This document shows, piece by piece, positions 7,851 through 16,240 of a DNA stretch of 32,400 bases (the stretch's first letter is position 1; the number at the start of each line of letters is the position of its first letter). The notes under the pieces were generated by a model, which did not search any database, had not been told where the DNA came from, and worked only from the letters and a program-made list of their open reading frames with translations. Both the position numbers and the translations under genes were made by a program. Source of the DNA: Candidatus Gerdarchaeota archaeon (GTDB taxonomy: Archaea; Asgardarchaeota; Heimdallarchaeia; JABLTI01); assembly GCA_016840945.1 (NCBI GenBank), contig JAEORJ010000098.1, positions 1-32,400 on the forward strand. Direction: 5' to 3'.

Positions 7851-8702
7851 ATGAGTATACAACACACAACAAGGGTCATCTTCAAAGGCATTTGGCGTGA
7901 CATGAAATCCTATCAAAGATATAAAGCTTATTTCTTAGGTGGAGTACTAAATTTAGTATCAATGTTATTAGGTTTCTTGATAATTGGTGGTGCTTATTAT
8001 TTTACACCTGAAGTGCTAGCATTAACAGGATTAGAAGCAAATGATATCTTCATTTTCATGTTAACTGGTACGATAGTACAATTATTTTCAAGTATAGCAA
8101 CATGGGCACCTCTAAATAGAGTAGAAGAAGATATACACTTTGGTACCTTAGAAGCAATCTTTGTCACACCCTCAACACGTTTAGGATATTTGGTTTCAAC
8201 TACAATATCTGATAGCATTGTTAGTATTGTATTCTTTATACCCATTTATATCATAACACTTGCAATTGTAAATATGTTAACAAATTGGTATGCTATAGGA
8301 TTTACTTTATTGGTTGCAGTGATTACTATCATTAGTAATATCGCTGTAGGGATGTTTTTTGGCATGCTAGGAATAATGTTTAGACAAACACGATTACTAG
8401 TCTCAGTAACAAGTCAACTAATGCAATTTTTATGCGGTGCTTATATTCCAGTTCAAGGTTTTATTGTATTAAATCAAGGGTTCGGAACTGCGATGAAATA
8501 TATTGCTTTTGTTTTCCCTTTTACTTACAACTTTGATCTCTTTAGACATTTTATGTTCGGTGATAGATATATTACATTGCTACCAATGTGGTTAGAATTT
8601 GTTTTAATTGGTGCGGGAACAATTCTATTTGTCTTACTAGCAAGATTTACTTTAATCTTTGTCGAAAGAAAAGCGAAAAAACAAGGATTGGCGATTCTCT
8701 AA
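7851..8702 (+). CDS. ABC-2 type permease subunit 2
   Basis: A 283-residue paralog of the preceding permease. It shares FKGIWRDMKSYQRYK at the N-terminus, ATWAPLNRVEEDIHFGTLEAIFVTP in loop 2, LMQFLCGAYIPVQGFI in a later helix and the terminal ERKAKKQGLAIL. Six membrane helices are predicted by eye. GGTGAT lies 5 nt before the ATG, and the gene starts 11 nt after permease 1. It ends in a hairpin terminator at 8689-8711. The duplication is internal to the operon; each copy keeps all family landmarks. Confidence 0.9.
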   Translation: MSIQHTTRVIFKGIWRDMKSYQRYKAYFLGGVLNLVSMLLGFLIIGGAYYFTPEVLALTGLEANDIFIFMLTGTIVQLFSSIATWAPLNRVEEDIHFGTLEAIFVTPSTRLGYLVSTTISDSIVSIVFFIPIYIITLAIVNMLTNWYAIGFTLLVAVITIISNIAVGMFFGMLGIMFRQTRLLVSVTSQLMQFLCGAYIPVQGFIVLNQGFGTAMKYIAFVFPFTYNFDLFRHFMFGDRYITLLPMWLEFVLIGAGTILFVLLARFTLIFVERKAKKQGLAIL

Positions 8703-8727
8703 AAATCGCCATTATTTCTTTATTTTA
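8689..8727. terminator. Terminator between the ABC operon and the C25 protease gene
   Basis: TGGCGAT (8689-8695) pairs with ATCGCCA (8705-8711) across a 9-nt loop and is followed by a T-rich tract (to about 8727). It overlaps the last codons of permease 2. The convergent protease gene ends at 8712, so the palindrome may serve both strands. Confidence 0.65.
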
Positions 8728-10634
8728 CGCCTTTTTTTAGCTATTACTACAACAATTATAATTAGTATTAATACTCCACCCAATGAAGAACCAATTATTA
8801 TAATATATTTAGTTGGAAATAATGGTGTGCTTTCGATTGTTATAGTAATTTCATCAGAGTTCGAATAACCCATATAATCAAAAGCAGTTACATTAATTGT
8901 ATGTGTTCCTAATTCTGATATTGATACAACTGTATTTGTTAAATAATATATTGAATCATAAATAATATTATCCACATAGATTGCTGCATACTGATAACCA
9001 GAACCATCATCTTGAACAGACCATTCTAAATTAAATGACCCTGGTTGAACTGTTGAATATTCAGTTGGGGCAGTAATAAAAATAGCTGGTGGATTATTGT
9101 CTATGAGAAATTGATAATGTGCTGCTTCTGTTCCAATATTTCCTGCACCATCTTTTGCTACAACATGTATAAACCAAGTTCCTTCTGCTAAAGGACTAGA
9201 TAGAGTTGTTCCATTAATTGCAGTAAATGTTCCAGTTATTTTATTTGGAATAGTTAATGGTGAATGATCAATGAGATAGTAATAACCAATAATACTGTTA
9301 ATATCCAAAGGTTCAGTCCAATTAAAACTAGGTACATTATTTTGATACCATTGATATTGATTAGGATGTGTGGTAGAAGATACAGTTGGCATATTCACAG
9401 TACAATCATAATGAATTTGTAATGTAGGATCACCAAAAATGGTCATACCGTAAAACCAACCAACATATTCTGTTGAGTAGCTATCAATACTCTGGAACCA
9501 ATTATAGAAACTTTTACCAATTGATTCATTTTGCCCTAAAGAATTATAAAAACTAGAACCACTTATCATTCCACCTGTTTTTGCGGTACCAATAACACAT
9601 AAAGAATAATCGCTTGAATAAAGATAAGTAGTTGCTAAGCAATCGTTTTGCGTCCAATCAGCTCCTTTACAACAGAAGAGATTATAAAAGTTAAAGGTAG
9701 GCCTTGTACTATGAATTTGGTTTGCGGTAACAATCCCTTCTCCAACACCACCAGGTCCAAAATAATGTTCTGAAGGAGAAGAACCACTATGAACACATAG
9801 ATGAGTCCATTCATAGTCTTGTGTGATTCGATTTAACCAATCTGTACCATTTGTATAAGTGGTTGGTGTATGAATGTCTGTTTTTACTGGATACGGATTT
9901 TGTAACCATCCAGGCCAATTATCATATGTTCCATTTGCATAAGCTTGCCAATCATCATCAATATAAGTTAAAGCCTTATGTGAACGACTAACGCCACCAA
10001 GTCTATAATTATGAATTCGAGTTAATAGATTTATGATATTTTGTTCATTAGTCAATCCACCTAATGTTCTCTTTGAAGCATCAATTCTCCCAACAAAGAT
10101 TTCAGGATAAATATCACCTGGAGCTCCCCAATGAGAGTCATAAATACCATCTGGTGTAGGTCCATCCATCCAAGTGCCGTCTAAATCCATCAAAAAGAGG
10201 TCACATATGAATGTTTCAGCTCCAAAATTTGCTGAACCTGGATCATAAAATTGTGCATAAGGTAAATTACCTATTAATATAGCACCAGTGATTTGATTAT
10301 AGATCCAATAACTGTAGAGTAATTGCTTCAAATAGGTAACATTAGCTACAGCACCAGTATGAAGATATGTTAGATAACCTGTATTATTTAAATCCAAACG
10401 ATATTGATTAACAGCTGTTTTAATGGCGCTGCTACCCCAAAGAGTACTTTCAACAATAATAACCACTGAATCACCTAAAATTGAATTTGTTTCAAATAAA
10501 TTACTTGGTATTTGAAATTGTAATTCTAATGAATAATTAAATGAAATTTGATTATAATTTGTAGTGAGAAGTAACGTACTAGAAAAACTCATTATAAAAA
10601 TTAATGAAAATATCTTTATCAGCTGATTTTTCAT
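8712..10634 (-). CDS. Secreted gingipain-like (C25) cysteine protease, membrane anchored
   Basis: A 640-residue protein with an N-terminal signal peptide (about 1-25), a C25-type catalytic domain (about 55-410), two Ig/Fn3-like beta-sandwich domains (about 415-512 and 514-602) and a C-terminal helix (610-632) with the tail AKKRRKIKK. Catalytic candidates are His282 in CVHSGSS and Cys321/Cys322 in NLFCCKGADW, 39-40 residues apart, consistent with clan CD caspase-fold peptidases. PEIFVGRIDAS before and FGDPTLQI after them are typical C25 landmarks. It should act on the cell surface; specificity is unknown. It has an AT-rich TATA-like upstream region about 20 nt before the ATG and is separated by 97 nt from the hydrolase genes on the same strand. 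Confidence 0.85.
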   Translation of the reverse strand: MKNQLIKIFSLIFIMSFSSTLLLTTNYNQISFNYSLELQFQIPSNLFETNSILGDSVVIIVESTLWGSSAIKTAVNQYRLDLNNTGYLTYLHTGAVANVTYLKQLLYSYWIYNQITGAILIGNLPYAQFYDPGSANFGAETFICDLFLMDLDGTWMDGPTPDGIYDSHWGAPGDIYPEIFVGRIDASKRTLGGLTNEQNIINLLTRIHNYRLGGVSRSHKALTYIDDDWQAYANGTYDNWPGWLQNPYPVKTDIHTPTTYTNGTDWLNRITQDYEWTHLCVHSGSSPSEHYFGPGGVGEGIVTANQIHSTRPTFNFYNLFCCKGADWTQNDCLATTYLYSSDYSLCVIGTAKTGGMISGSSFYNSLGQNESIGKSFYNWFQSIDSYSTEYVGWFYGMTIFGDPTLQIHYDCTVNMPTVSSTTHPNQYQWYQNNVPSFNWTEPLDINSIIGYYYLIDHSPLTIPNKITGTFTAINGTTLSSPLAEGTWFIHVVAKDGAGNIGTEAAHYQFLIDNNPPAIFITAPTEYSTVQPGSFNLEWSVQDDGSGYQYAAIYVDNIIYDSIYYLTNTVVSISELGTHTINVTAFDYMGYSNSDEITITIESTPLFPTKYIIIIGSSLGGVLILIIIVVVIAKKRRKIKK

Positions 10635-10708
10635 TTTGCATCATATATTTATTTAGTATGTGAAATATTAACTTTTTACTTCTAATCAATCTTTTAATTG
10701 GTAGATAA

Positions 10709-10733
10709 AGGAAAAATCTAAAATGATTTTCCT
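10709..10733 (-). terminator. Probable terminator of the hydrolase pair
   Basis: On the minus strand AGGAAAATC (10733-10725) pairs with GATTTTTCCT (10718-10709) with one bulged base and a 6-nt loop, followed by TTATCT. The stop codon of the hydrolase lies in the first arm. T-tract support is modest. Confidence 0.45.
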
Positions 10734-12435
10734 AAAAGAAATTACTTATCGTTGTAAATGTTAATGGTCCTCGTGGTAGTAAAAGGATAAACAATAATAA
10801 ACTTTGAACAAAAGCTGTAAGTATTGGTTTTTTCCAAATTTTTTGCAATAAATTCCCTATAAGAATTATTATACCTAAGATTATCAAATCGTGAAAGCCA
10901 TCTATGAAGAAAGTGATAGAACCACTAAATAAAAGAAACAATGCCCCAAGTATGAAAGGTATTAAGAAGAGTAAATTATTGTAAACAGTTAATGGCATTT
11001 TACTTTTTGAAGGATAATTTCGTAAAGTTTCTTGTTCCAATTGTTGGAAGAAAAATCCAATTGTTGACATTAAGGTAAAAACAGCTAGCCATGCTAAACG
11101 AATATTTATTGGGAAGACATGATAAATCAAAGAATCTACGAAATAACTAAGAATAGCTATTGCTATAATGCTAATAATTACTCCAAATAATACATAGGGC
11201 CAAGTTAAACCTGCTTTAAATGATTTAAAACTAGGTCGCCATTTACCTTCTATTCCAGGTACTTTTCCGACTAAGAATAATATTAGCATCATAATCCCAT
11301 AACCTGTTAAAGGACAAACGAAAATTAATGTGAAATAAGGTAAATTGATGGGTAATGAAATAATTACAATTGCAATTAACAGTGCAAACACTGCACCACC
11401 TAACCAAAACAATAATTTGTATAAGAGAAATTTCTTTGGATTTTTTAATAATAAATTACTAGTTTCATCATTCTTTAATTCAATTTTTGATTTAGCATTT
11501 AAATGATCCATAAGATTTGAACCAAAGATTAAGGTAACAAAAATACCGATCAACTCGAAAATCATAATATAAGCACGATAATCCAAGAAAGTAATTTTGA
11601 CTGGTTTTAATATTGAATCATTTCCAGTTATCAATGTTTCATATGCAAAACTTGCTGCCCAATTAATTGCTCGTAAACTCAAACTTTCGTAAGTGTGGGT
11701 TAATCCTGATAAAATATAACAGGATTTCATCAATCCATCAATTGTTTGAGTAGTTATCTTATCAGTATTTATCATTTCAAATCCTGATAATTTATTAAAT
11801 AGTGAACGAGCACAAGTTTGGCCACAAACTTCATCCCATTTTCCAGTTATTATGCAAATATTACAGAAAGGATTTGTTGAATTTAACTCTGAAACCCAAG
11901 TATTTGACGTGCTAGTATGTTCTTCGCCTCCTAAAGCAGGACCTAATAATATACAACCATTTACTTGATTCATATCGAGAGTTACAGCTCTCATAATAGC
12001 ACTAGCACCCATACTATGACCTAGCATAATAATTTGAGAATCAATCAATCCAGATTCAGCTTTAAAAGCTGTTTTAGCTCTTAAAACTTGAATTGCTAAT
12101 TCATAATTGGAAGTATCTCCAGAGGGAATAGCACCAGAAGATCGACCATGACCTGAAAAATCAGTTGCAAAAACATGGAAACCTAAACGTTGGAATTTTG
12201 AGATATAACTATCTAATGAAGTCTGATCCTCACCAAATCCATGAAAAATCATAATACCAGCATTTTTCTCGCCAGTATAATAGGTGTTAAAGATTTTTAC
12301 CCCATTAAAATCATAGAAAATGACCTTTTCATTTGATCGCATTTTATAATCAATTTGTGCTTGAACAAGTATAGGTACAAAAATCAAGATTATTCCTAAT
12401 ACAATCATTATTTTAGTTCGTTTTTCAGCTTCCAT
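10732..12435 (-). CDS. Alpha/beta hydrolase fused to a polytopic membrane domain (copy 2)
   Basis: A 567-residue protein. One N-terminal helix (8-26) is followed by a serine alpha/beta hydrolase domain (about 35-270): oxyanion HGFGED (65-70), SGHGRSSG (94-101), nucleophile elbow GHSMG with Ser141, acid Asp201 in GKWDEV, and His247 in GLTHTYES. The triad looks complete. The C-terminal half (about 285-567) has roughly eight hydrophobic helices, with VPGIEGKW and VFPINIRLAW between them and a PRGP motif near the end. The catalytic domain most likely faces outside. It could be a lipase, esterase or peptidase acting at the membrane; no substrate is predictable. It is paralogous along its whole length to the next gene upstream, 75 nt away; GGAG lies 9-10 nt before the ATG. 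Confidence 0.8.
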   Translation of the reverse strand: MEAEKRTKIMIVLGIILIFVPILVQAQIDYKMRSNEKVIFYDFNGVKIFNTYYTGEKNAGIMIFHGFGEDQTSLDSYISKFQRLGFHVFATDFSGHGRSSGAIPSGDTSNYELAIQVLRAKTAFKAESGLIDSQIIMLGHSMGASAIMRAVTLDMNQVNGCILLGPALGGEEHTSTSNTWVSELNSTNPFCNICIITGKWDEVCGQTCARSLFNKLSGFEMINTDKITTQTIDGLMKSCYILSGLTHTYESLSLRAINWAASFAYETLITGNDSILKPVKITFLDYRAYIMIFELIGIFVTLIFGSNLMDHLNAKSKIELKNDETSNLLLKNPKKFLLYKLLFWLGGAVFALLIAIVIISLPINLPYFTLIFVCPLTGYGIMMLILFLVGKVPGIEGKWRPSFKSFKAGLTWPYVLFGVIISIIAIAILSYFVDSLIYHVFPINIRLAWLAVFTLMSTIGFFFQQLEQETLRNYPSKSKMPLTVYNNLLFLIPFILGALFLLFSGSITFFIDGFHDLIILGIIILIGNLLQKIWKKPILTAFVQSLLLFILLLPRGPLTFTTISNFF

Positions 12436-12510
12436 TTATCCTAACTCCAATTTGTATTTTAGGTTTTATTATTCTAAAACTATTTCGGAGGTAAAATTTG
12501 TTCTTGATTT

Positions 12511-14220
12511 CTATAATAATACTAATACAGGTCCTTTTGGTATTATGATAAACATTAATAGTAGTGATGCTAAAATTGATGTAAGCAATTTATGATTTAT
12601 TAGTTTTTTAATTATTTGAGCAAAGATTACAATAAATGTGTAAATGATCATACCATGAATGACTTCAAAAACAACGAAGAAGACACCTAATATTGTTAGA
12701 ATTAATACTCCTATGATAATTGGTGCGAGTAAAATCAAAACATTCAACATAGTATATTTTTTATCGTTAAATAGCTCATCTTCTAATTGTAAAAAATAAA
12801 ATCCTGGTATTGCTAAAATACTATATAGAAAGAACCAGAAAATACGTATTGTTCTCGGGAAAACAAAATACCATCCCGTAGAAAAGAAATATGCTAATAT
12901 TGAAGCAATAACTAATGTTAACAAAATCGAAATGATTAATCCTTTAATTTTTATTGATTTAAAATTAAAAATTTCTTTAATTTTAAAATTACCAGTTATC
13001 CCTGGCATCTTATTTTTAGAATATAATATTAATGAAAAGACTCCAAAACCAAAAAATACTATTGGATAAGGTACAGCAAAAATTGGATTTCCAATCGGAA
13101 TTAAGGCTATTAATCCAATTATAATAGCACTAAGTAAATAACTACCTAAAATGATAAGTGGTTTATATTGGTAATATTTATTGATACTACTAACTCTTAA
13201 ATCGATAGAGTAATTTTGAAGTACAAAATCTTCATTTTTTATTTGTTCAAATGGTTTGAATTGTAAATAATAAGTAAAAATAGCTCCTGAAGTTATAGCT
13301 ATTAGCATGCCAATTATAATAAACAACCAAGAAAATAAACGAACCATTTCAAATGGTTTAATATTTTTAATGCTTAATTCGGATTCCCCTTGTAGAATAG
13401 AAACTTCATTAAAAACTTGCTGAATTACTTTTGGAGAGCAGACTTCATAAGTATGGATGATATTATCTAAAATATGTAATGATTTTCTATTACTATCAGG
13501 TGTTATTGTTACATAATTATAACTTGTAACAGAAACACCTGTTAAAACTTCATATAATAACTGGGCTTTTCTGGGATTTAATATATCATCAAATTCACCC
13601 GATATAATAGAGATATTTGTTTGTGGGTTGGTTGGATTTAAGGTTTGTAACCAAGGTATTGTCTCAAAAGCCACAGATTCTACATCAATTGATAATCCAA
13701 TTAGAATTAAACTTGCACCAATATTTGTATCAATAGTAGCAGCTCTAAGAATTCCTTCACCACCATAGGAATGACCAATCAGATAAATCTCATTATCAGA
13801 TAAACCACTAATGGATTTGAACTCTTCTTTCACAAGTAAGATTTGGTTTGCTATACTATCATAATAATATTCTGAAGTATTAAAAACACCGCCTGATTGA
13901 CCATGACCTAGAAGATCCGTAGAAATCACATGATAACCGAATCGATTAAAAGCTGAGACATACCCATCCATTGAAGATTTTTCTTCACTAAATCCATGAA
14001 AAATCATTACTCCTGCAGATTTAATTCCACTATAATAATGGCTTACAATATTATTGTTGTAAGTATCTTTAATGACAATTTTTTCTTTATGGTTTAACGG
14101 TAAATTATATCTTAAGTGAACTCCAAAACTAACTATAACGGTAACTGTACCAATAATTAGCAAAACTAAAGTTAAAATTGTTCTAGCTTTAAGATTCTTC
14201 AAGGTTAGCTCTTTCTCCAA
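12511..14220 (-). CDS. Alpha/beta hydrolase fused to a polytopic membrane domain (copy 1)
   Basis: A 569-residue paralog of the gene at 10732-12435 with the same order: N-terminal helix (about 15-35), hydrolase domain with HGFSEE (75-80), LLGHGQSGG (103-111), Ser151 in GHSYG, acid Asp211 or Asp212 in SGEFDD, His256 in NIIHTYEV, then about eight helices with MPGITGNFK, VFPRTIRIFW and a final PKGP motif. All triad positions are kept. The only early start codons in frame are TTG (14220, or residue 7), so the start is uncertain; a TATA-like ATATAATATA lies about 35 nt upstream. First gene of a likely two-gene transcript with its copy, divergent from the zinc-finger membrane gene at 14345. Confidence 0.78.
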   Translation of the reverse strand: MEKELTLKNLKARTILTLVLLIIGTVTVIVSFGVHLRYNLPLNHKEKIVIKDTYNNNIVSHYYSGIKSAGVMIFHGFSEEKSSMDGYVSAFNRFGYHVISTDLLGHGQSGGVFNTSEYYYDSIANQILLVKEEFKSISGLSDNEIYLIGHSYGGEGILRAATIDTNIGASLILIGLSIDVESVAFETIPWLQTLNPTNPQTNISIISGEFDDILNPRKAQLLYEVLTGVSVTSYNYVTITPDSNRKSLHILDNIIHTYEVCSPKVIQQVFNEVSILQGESELSIKNIKPFEMVRLFSWLFIIIGMLIAITSGAIFTYYLQFKPFEQIKNEDFVLQNYSIDLRVSSINKYYQYKPLIILGSYLLSAIIIGLIALIPIGNPIFAVPYPIVFFGFGVFSLILYSKNKMPGITGNFKIKEIFNFKSIKIKGLIISILLTLVIASILAYFFSTGWYFVFPRTIRIFWFFLYSILAIPGFYFLQLEDELFNDKKYTMLNVLILLAPIIIGVLILTILGVFFVVFEVIHGMIIYTFIVIFAQIIKKLINHKLLTSILASLLLMFIIIPKGPVLVLL

Positions 14221-14304
14221 GAAAATAACAACCTATTAACACAATTTTTCTATATTATATTTTCTGTAAAAAAAGCATTCTATTTGTTATTTGATTGAGA
14301 AGTT

Positions 14305-14339
14305 TTTTATAAATAATCAAATGATAATCCTATAGGAGA
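14305..14339 (+). promoter_or_regulatory. Promoter and ribosome binding site of the RING-like membrane protein gene
   Basis: TTTTTATAAATA begins at 14305 as a TATA box, and AGGAGA (14334-14339) lies 5 nt before the ATG at 14345. The 124-nt divergent space also carries the promoter of the hydrolase gene on the minus strand. Confidence 0.5.
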
Positions 14340-14344
14340 AAGAT

Positions 14345-15478
14345 ATGGTCAGCAAAAGAACTCATCTAGGAGCTTTTATAGCAACAATTACTATTGTTGG
14401 TCTTGTTTATCTTATTATTTTTGTTTCGCCAATTATTAGAAGTAAACAAATAAATAATGATACCAATTACTCTAGCCATACTTGGTCAGAGGTGCATTAT
14501 AAAATCGATTTATTAAATGGGCATACATATACCATTCATGCCAATACTGGTTTTTGGGCAGCAGAATCCACAATTTATGTTTATAAAAATTCGCTGTTAT
14601 TAAATGGACAGAAAATGACAATTACTGGATCTTATGGGTATATGCCGTTTACAGCTACAAAAACAGGCACATATTATATTGTATATAAAGTATCTGACAG
14701 TGCCTTTTACGATTTTGAAGTTCTTTCAACTAGTTTACCAAGTAGTAGTACTGTTTCGGAAGTATATAATTCTGGGAAATTAGTTATATTTCTATTACCA
14801 ATACTCTTAGCATTTATTATTTACTTTGTAGCAATTGGATTATCAAAAGTAAATTCATCTAGTCTATTTAAATTCCGAACTGGTACTTCGCCAATTTATT
14901 TTGATCAAAGTATAGCAACTACCCCTGAAACTATAAGACATATACCTGCTAGAATACTAAAATCACCTGAAGAACGAGTAAAGGATTTGAAGAGTATAAT
15001 TAAGCGTTATAAATCAATCTCATTAGATGAAATGGCTCAATTATTACAATTCGGTAATACAATAGAATTGCAAGATTGGCTAATTGATCTACCTAGCGAG
15101 CTAAATTTCCAAATTGATCGTGGTTATGTAATAATCCCTGAAAACTTGCAAAAGGATACATCAGAAGCTTCGGATGCTATCTCAGAAATCGCAAATAATC
15201 TATATAATTTTCAAGCTAAAACATGCTTCTATTGTGGTACACCGCTAAAAAGTGATTCAAAATATTGCTTAGAATGTGGTAAAGAGATAGTATTTTGCTC
15301 GGTTTGTAAATTACCAATTTCGTTTGGAGATGAAATTGGAAAATGCGTTTTCTGTGAAGTGAGAGGACATTACAGTCATTTAATGGAGTGGATGAAGGTA
15401 AAAGGAACCTGTCCCACTTGTATGAAGAAATGGCCAGCTGATGGAATAATCAACATAACTGAGAAAGTCAAAAAATAA
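14345..15478 (+). CDS. Two-helix membrane protein with PPC-like ectodomain, zinc ribbon and RING-like finger
   Basis: A 377-residue protein. Helix 1 is at about 10-30. An ectodomain (about 40-125) resembles a PPC-type beta sandwich (DLLNGHTYTIHANT to GTYYIVYKV). Helix 2 is at about 145-166. The cytoplasmic part has a winged-helix-like segment (about 208-266: LKSIIKRYKSISLDEMAQLL, ELQDWLIDLP), a zinc ribbon (C294-x2-C297, C308-x2-C311) and a RING-like finger: C318-x2-C321, C334-x2-C337, H342-x2-H345, W349, C356-x2-C359. The last part, HLMEWMKVKGTCPTC, is very like RING-H2 ends. Ubiquitin-type E3 activity is possible, since RING E3s occur in some archaea, but no ubiquitin, E1 or E2 gene is in the window. 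It may equally be a structural zinc module. Confidence 0.75.
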   Translation: MVSKRTHLGAFIATITIVGLVYLIIFVSPIIRSKQINNDTNYSSHTWSEVHYKIDLLNGHTYTIHANTGFWAAESTIYVYKNSLLLNGQKMTITGSYGYMPFTATKTGTYYIVYKVSDSAFYDFEVLSTSLPSSSTVSEVYNSGKLVIFLLPILLAFIIYFVAIGLSKVNSSSLFKFRTGTSPIYFDQSIATTPETIRHIPARILKSPEERVKDLKSIIKRYKSISLDEMAQLLQFGNTIELQDWLIDLPSELNFQIDRGYVIIPENLQKDTSEASDAISEIANNLYNFQAKTCFYCGTPLKSDSKYCLECGKEIVFCSVCKLPISFGDEIGKCVFCEVRGHYSHLMEWMKVKGTCPTCMKKWPADGIINITEKVKK

Positions 15479-15550
15479 CATGATAGGAATTAATCAAGAC
15501 TATACTATATACTAAAATAAAAAAAGAGTATAGAATGCTTGGTTATTATT

Positions 15551-16234
15551 ATGACACAAGAAAATGAGTGGTTAGCTGTCCCTGCACCAGATGAGTGGAT
15601 GAATGGTTGGGATAAATATCATAAAAAACTATTAGAAGCAAAAGATGAGGACTTACAAGAAGTAATCTTTATTTCTCATCCTATACAAATCGTCGGTACG
15701 TTAGTATATAAAAGTGAAAAGAAGCCTCTAAAAGCTCTGGATTTAGGATGTGGCGATGGTAGAACAGCTTGTTTCTTGGCTAAACTTGGATGTGAAGTTG
15801 AAGCTATTGATGCCTTAAAGAGTGCGGTAGATGTAACTAATAAAAGAGCAAAAGTTATGGGGCTTTCCGATAAAGTCAAAGCTGAGCAAAAAAACATTGA
15901 CGGTTGGGAATTAAAACCTGAAAGCTATGATATCATTGTAGCAATACAATGCATACAGTATTTATTTGATCGTGCTATTCCTCGATTAAAGGAAATCTCA
16001 CAAGCAATTATTCCTGGTGGAGTAGTAGCTTATTCCGGAAATATCCTCCCACATTTTGACACTGATCCACCAATTAGATTCATTGTTGAAGAAGAAATTA
16101 AAGAAATCTTCAAAGGTTGGATAAATCATAGTTTAGGAAAAGAAGAACGTCTATTAAGACCAAATGATAGACGAGGATACCTTTGGACAGTTGAGCAAAA
16201 ACCAGATAACAAAGAGGAAGAGAAAAAAGAATAA
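15551..16234 (+). CDS. SAM-dependent class I methyltransferase
   Basis: A 227-residue Rossmann-fold methyltransferase. Motif I LDLGCGDGR (about 63-71) binds SAM, acidic EAIDA ends beta-2, the IDGWELKPESYDIIVAIQCIQ region gives motifs III-IV, and IIPGGVVAYSGN follows as motif VI. Overall it resembles TehB/UbiE-like small-molecule methyltransferases; the acceptor cannot be inferred. The ATG at 15551 is preferred to the in-frame TTG at 15539; no Shine-Dalgarno sequence is seen, and a TATA-like TATACTATATAC lies about 40-50 nt upstream. It follows the RING-like gene by 72 nt and ends 6 nt from the convergent fusion gene. Confidence 0.85.
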   Translation: MTQENEWLAVPAPDEWMNGWDKYHKKLLEAKDEDLQEVIFISHPIQIVGTLVYKSEKKPLKALDLGCGDGRTACFLAKLGCEVEAIDALKSAVDVTNKRAKVMGLSDKVKAEQKNIDGWELKPESYDIIVAIQCIQYLFDRAIPRLKEISQAIIPGGVVAYSGNILPHFDTDPPIRFIVEEEIKEIFKGWINHSLGKEERLLRPNDRRGYLWTVEQKPDNKEEEKKE

Positions 16235-16240
16235 TTTCTC

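Noticed and set aside
15500..15533. Inverted repeat CTATACT...AGTATAG as a terminator after the RING-like gene
   Set aside because: The loop is 20 nt and no T-run follows; it overlaps the likely methyltransferase promoter, so it is at most a weak operator candidate.
16220..16240. Hairpin GAGAAA/TTTCTC between the methyltransferase and fusion genes as a terminator
   Set aside because: The stem is only 6 bp of low-complexity purine/pyrimidine sequence and lacks a clear following T-tract on either strand.
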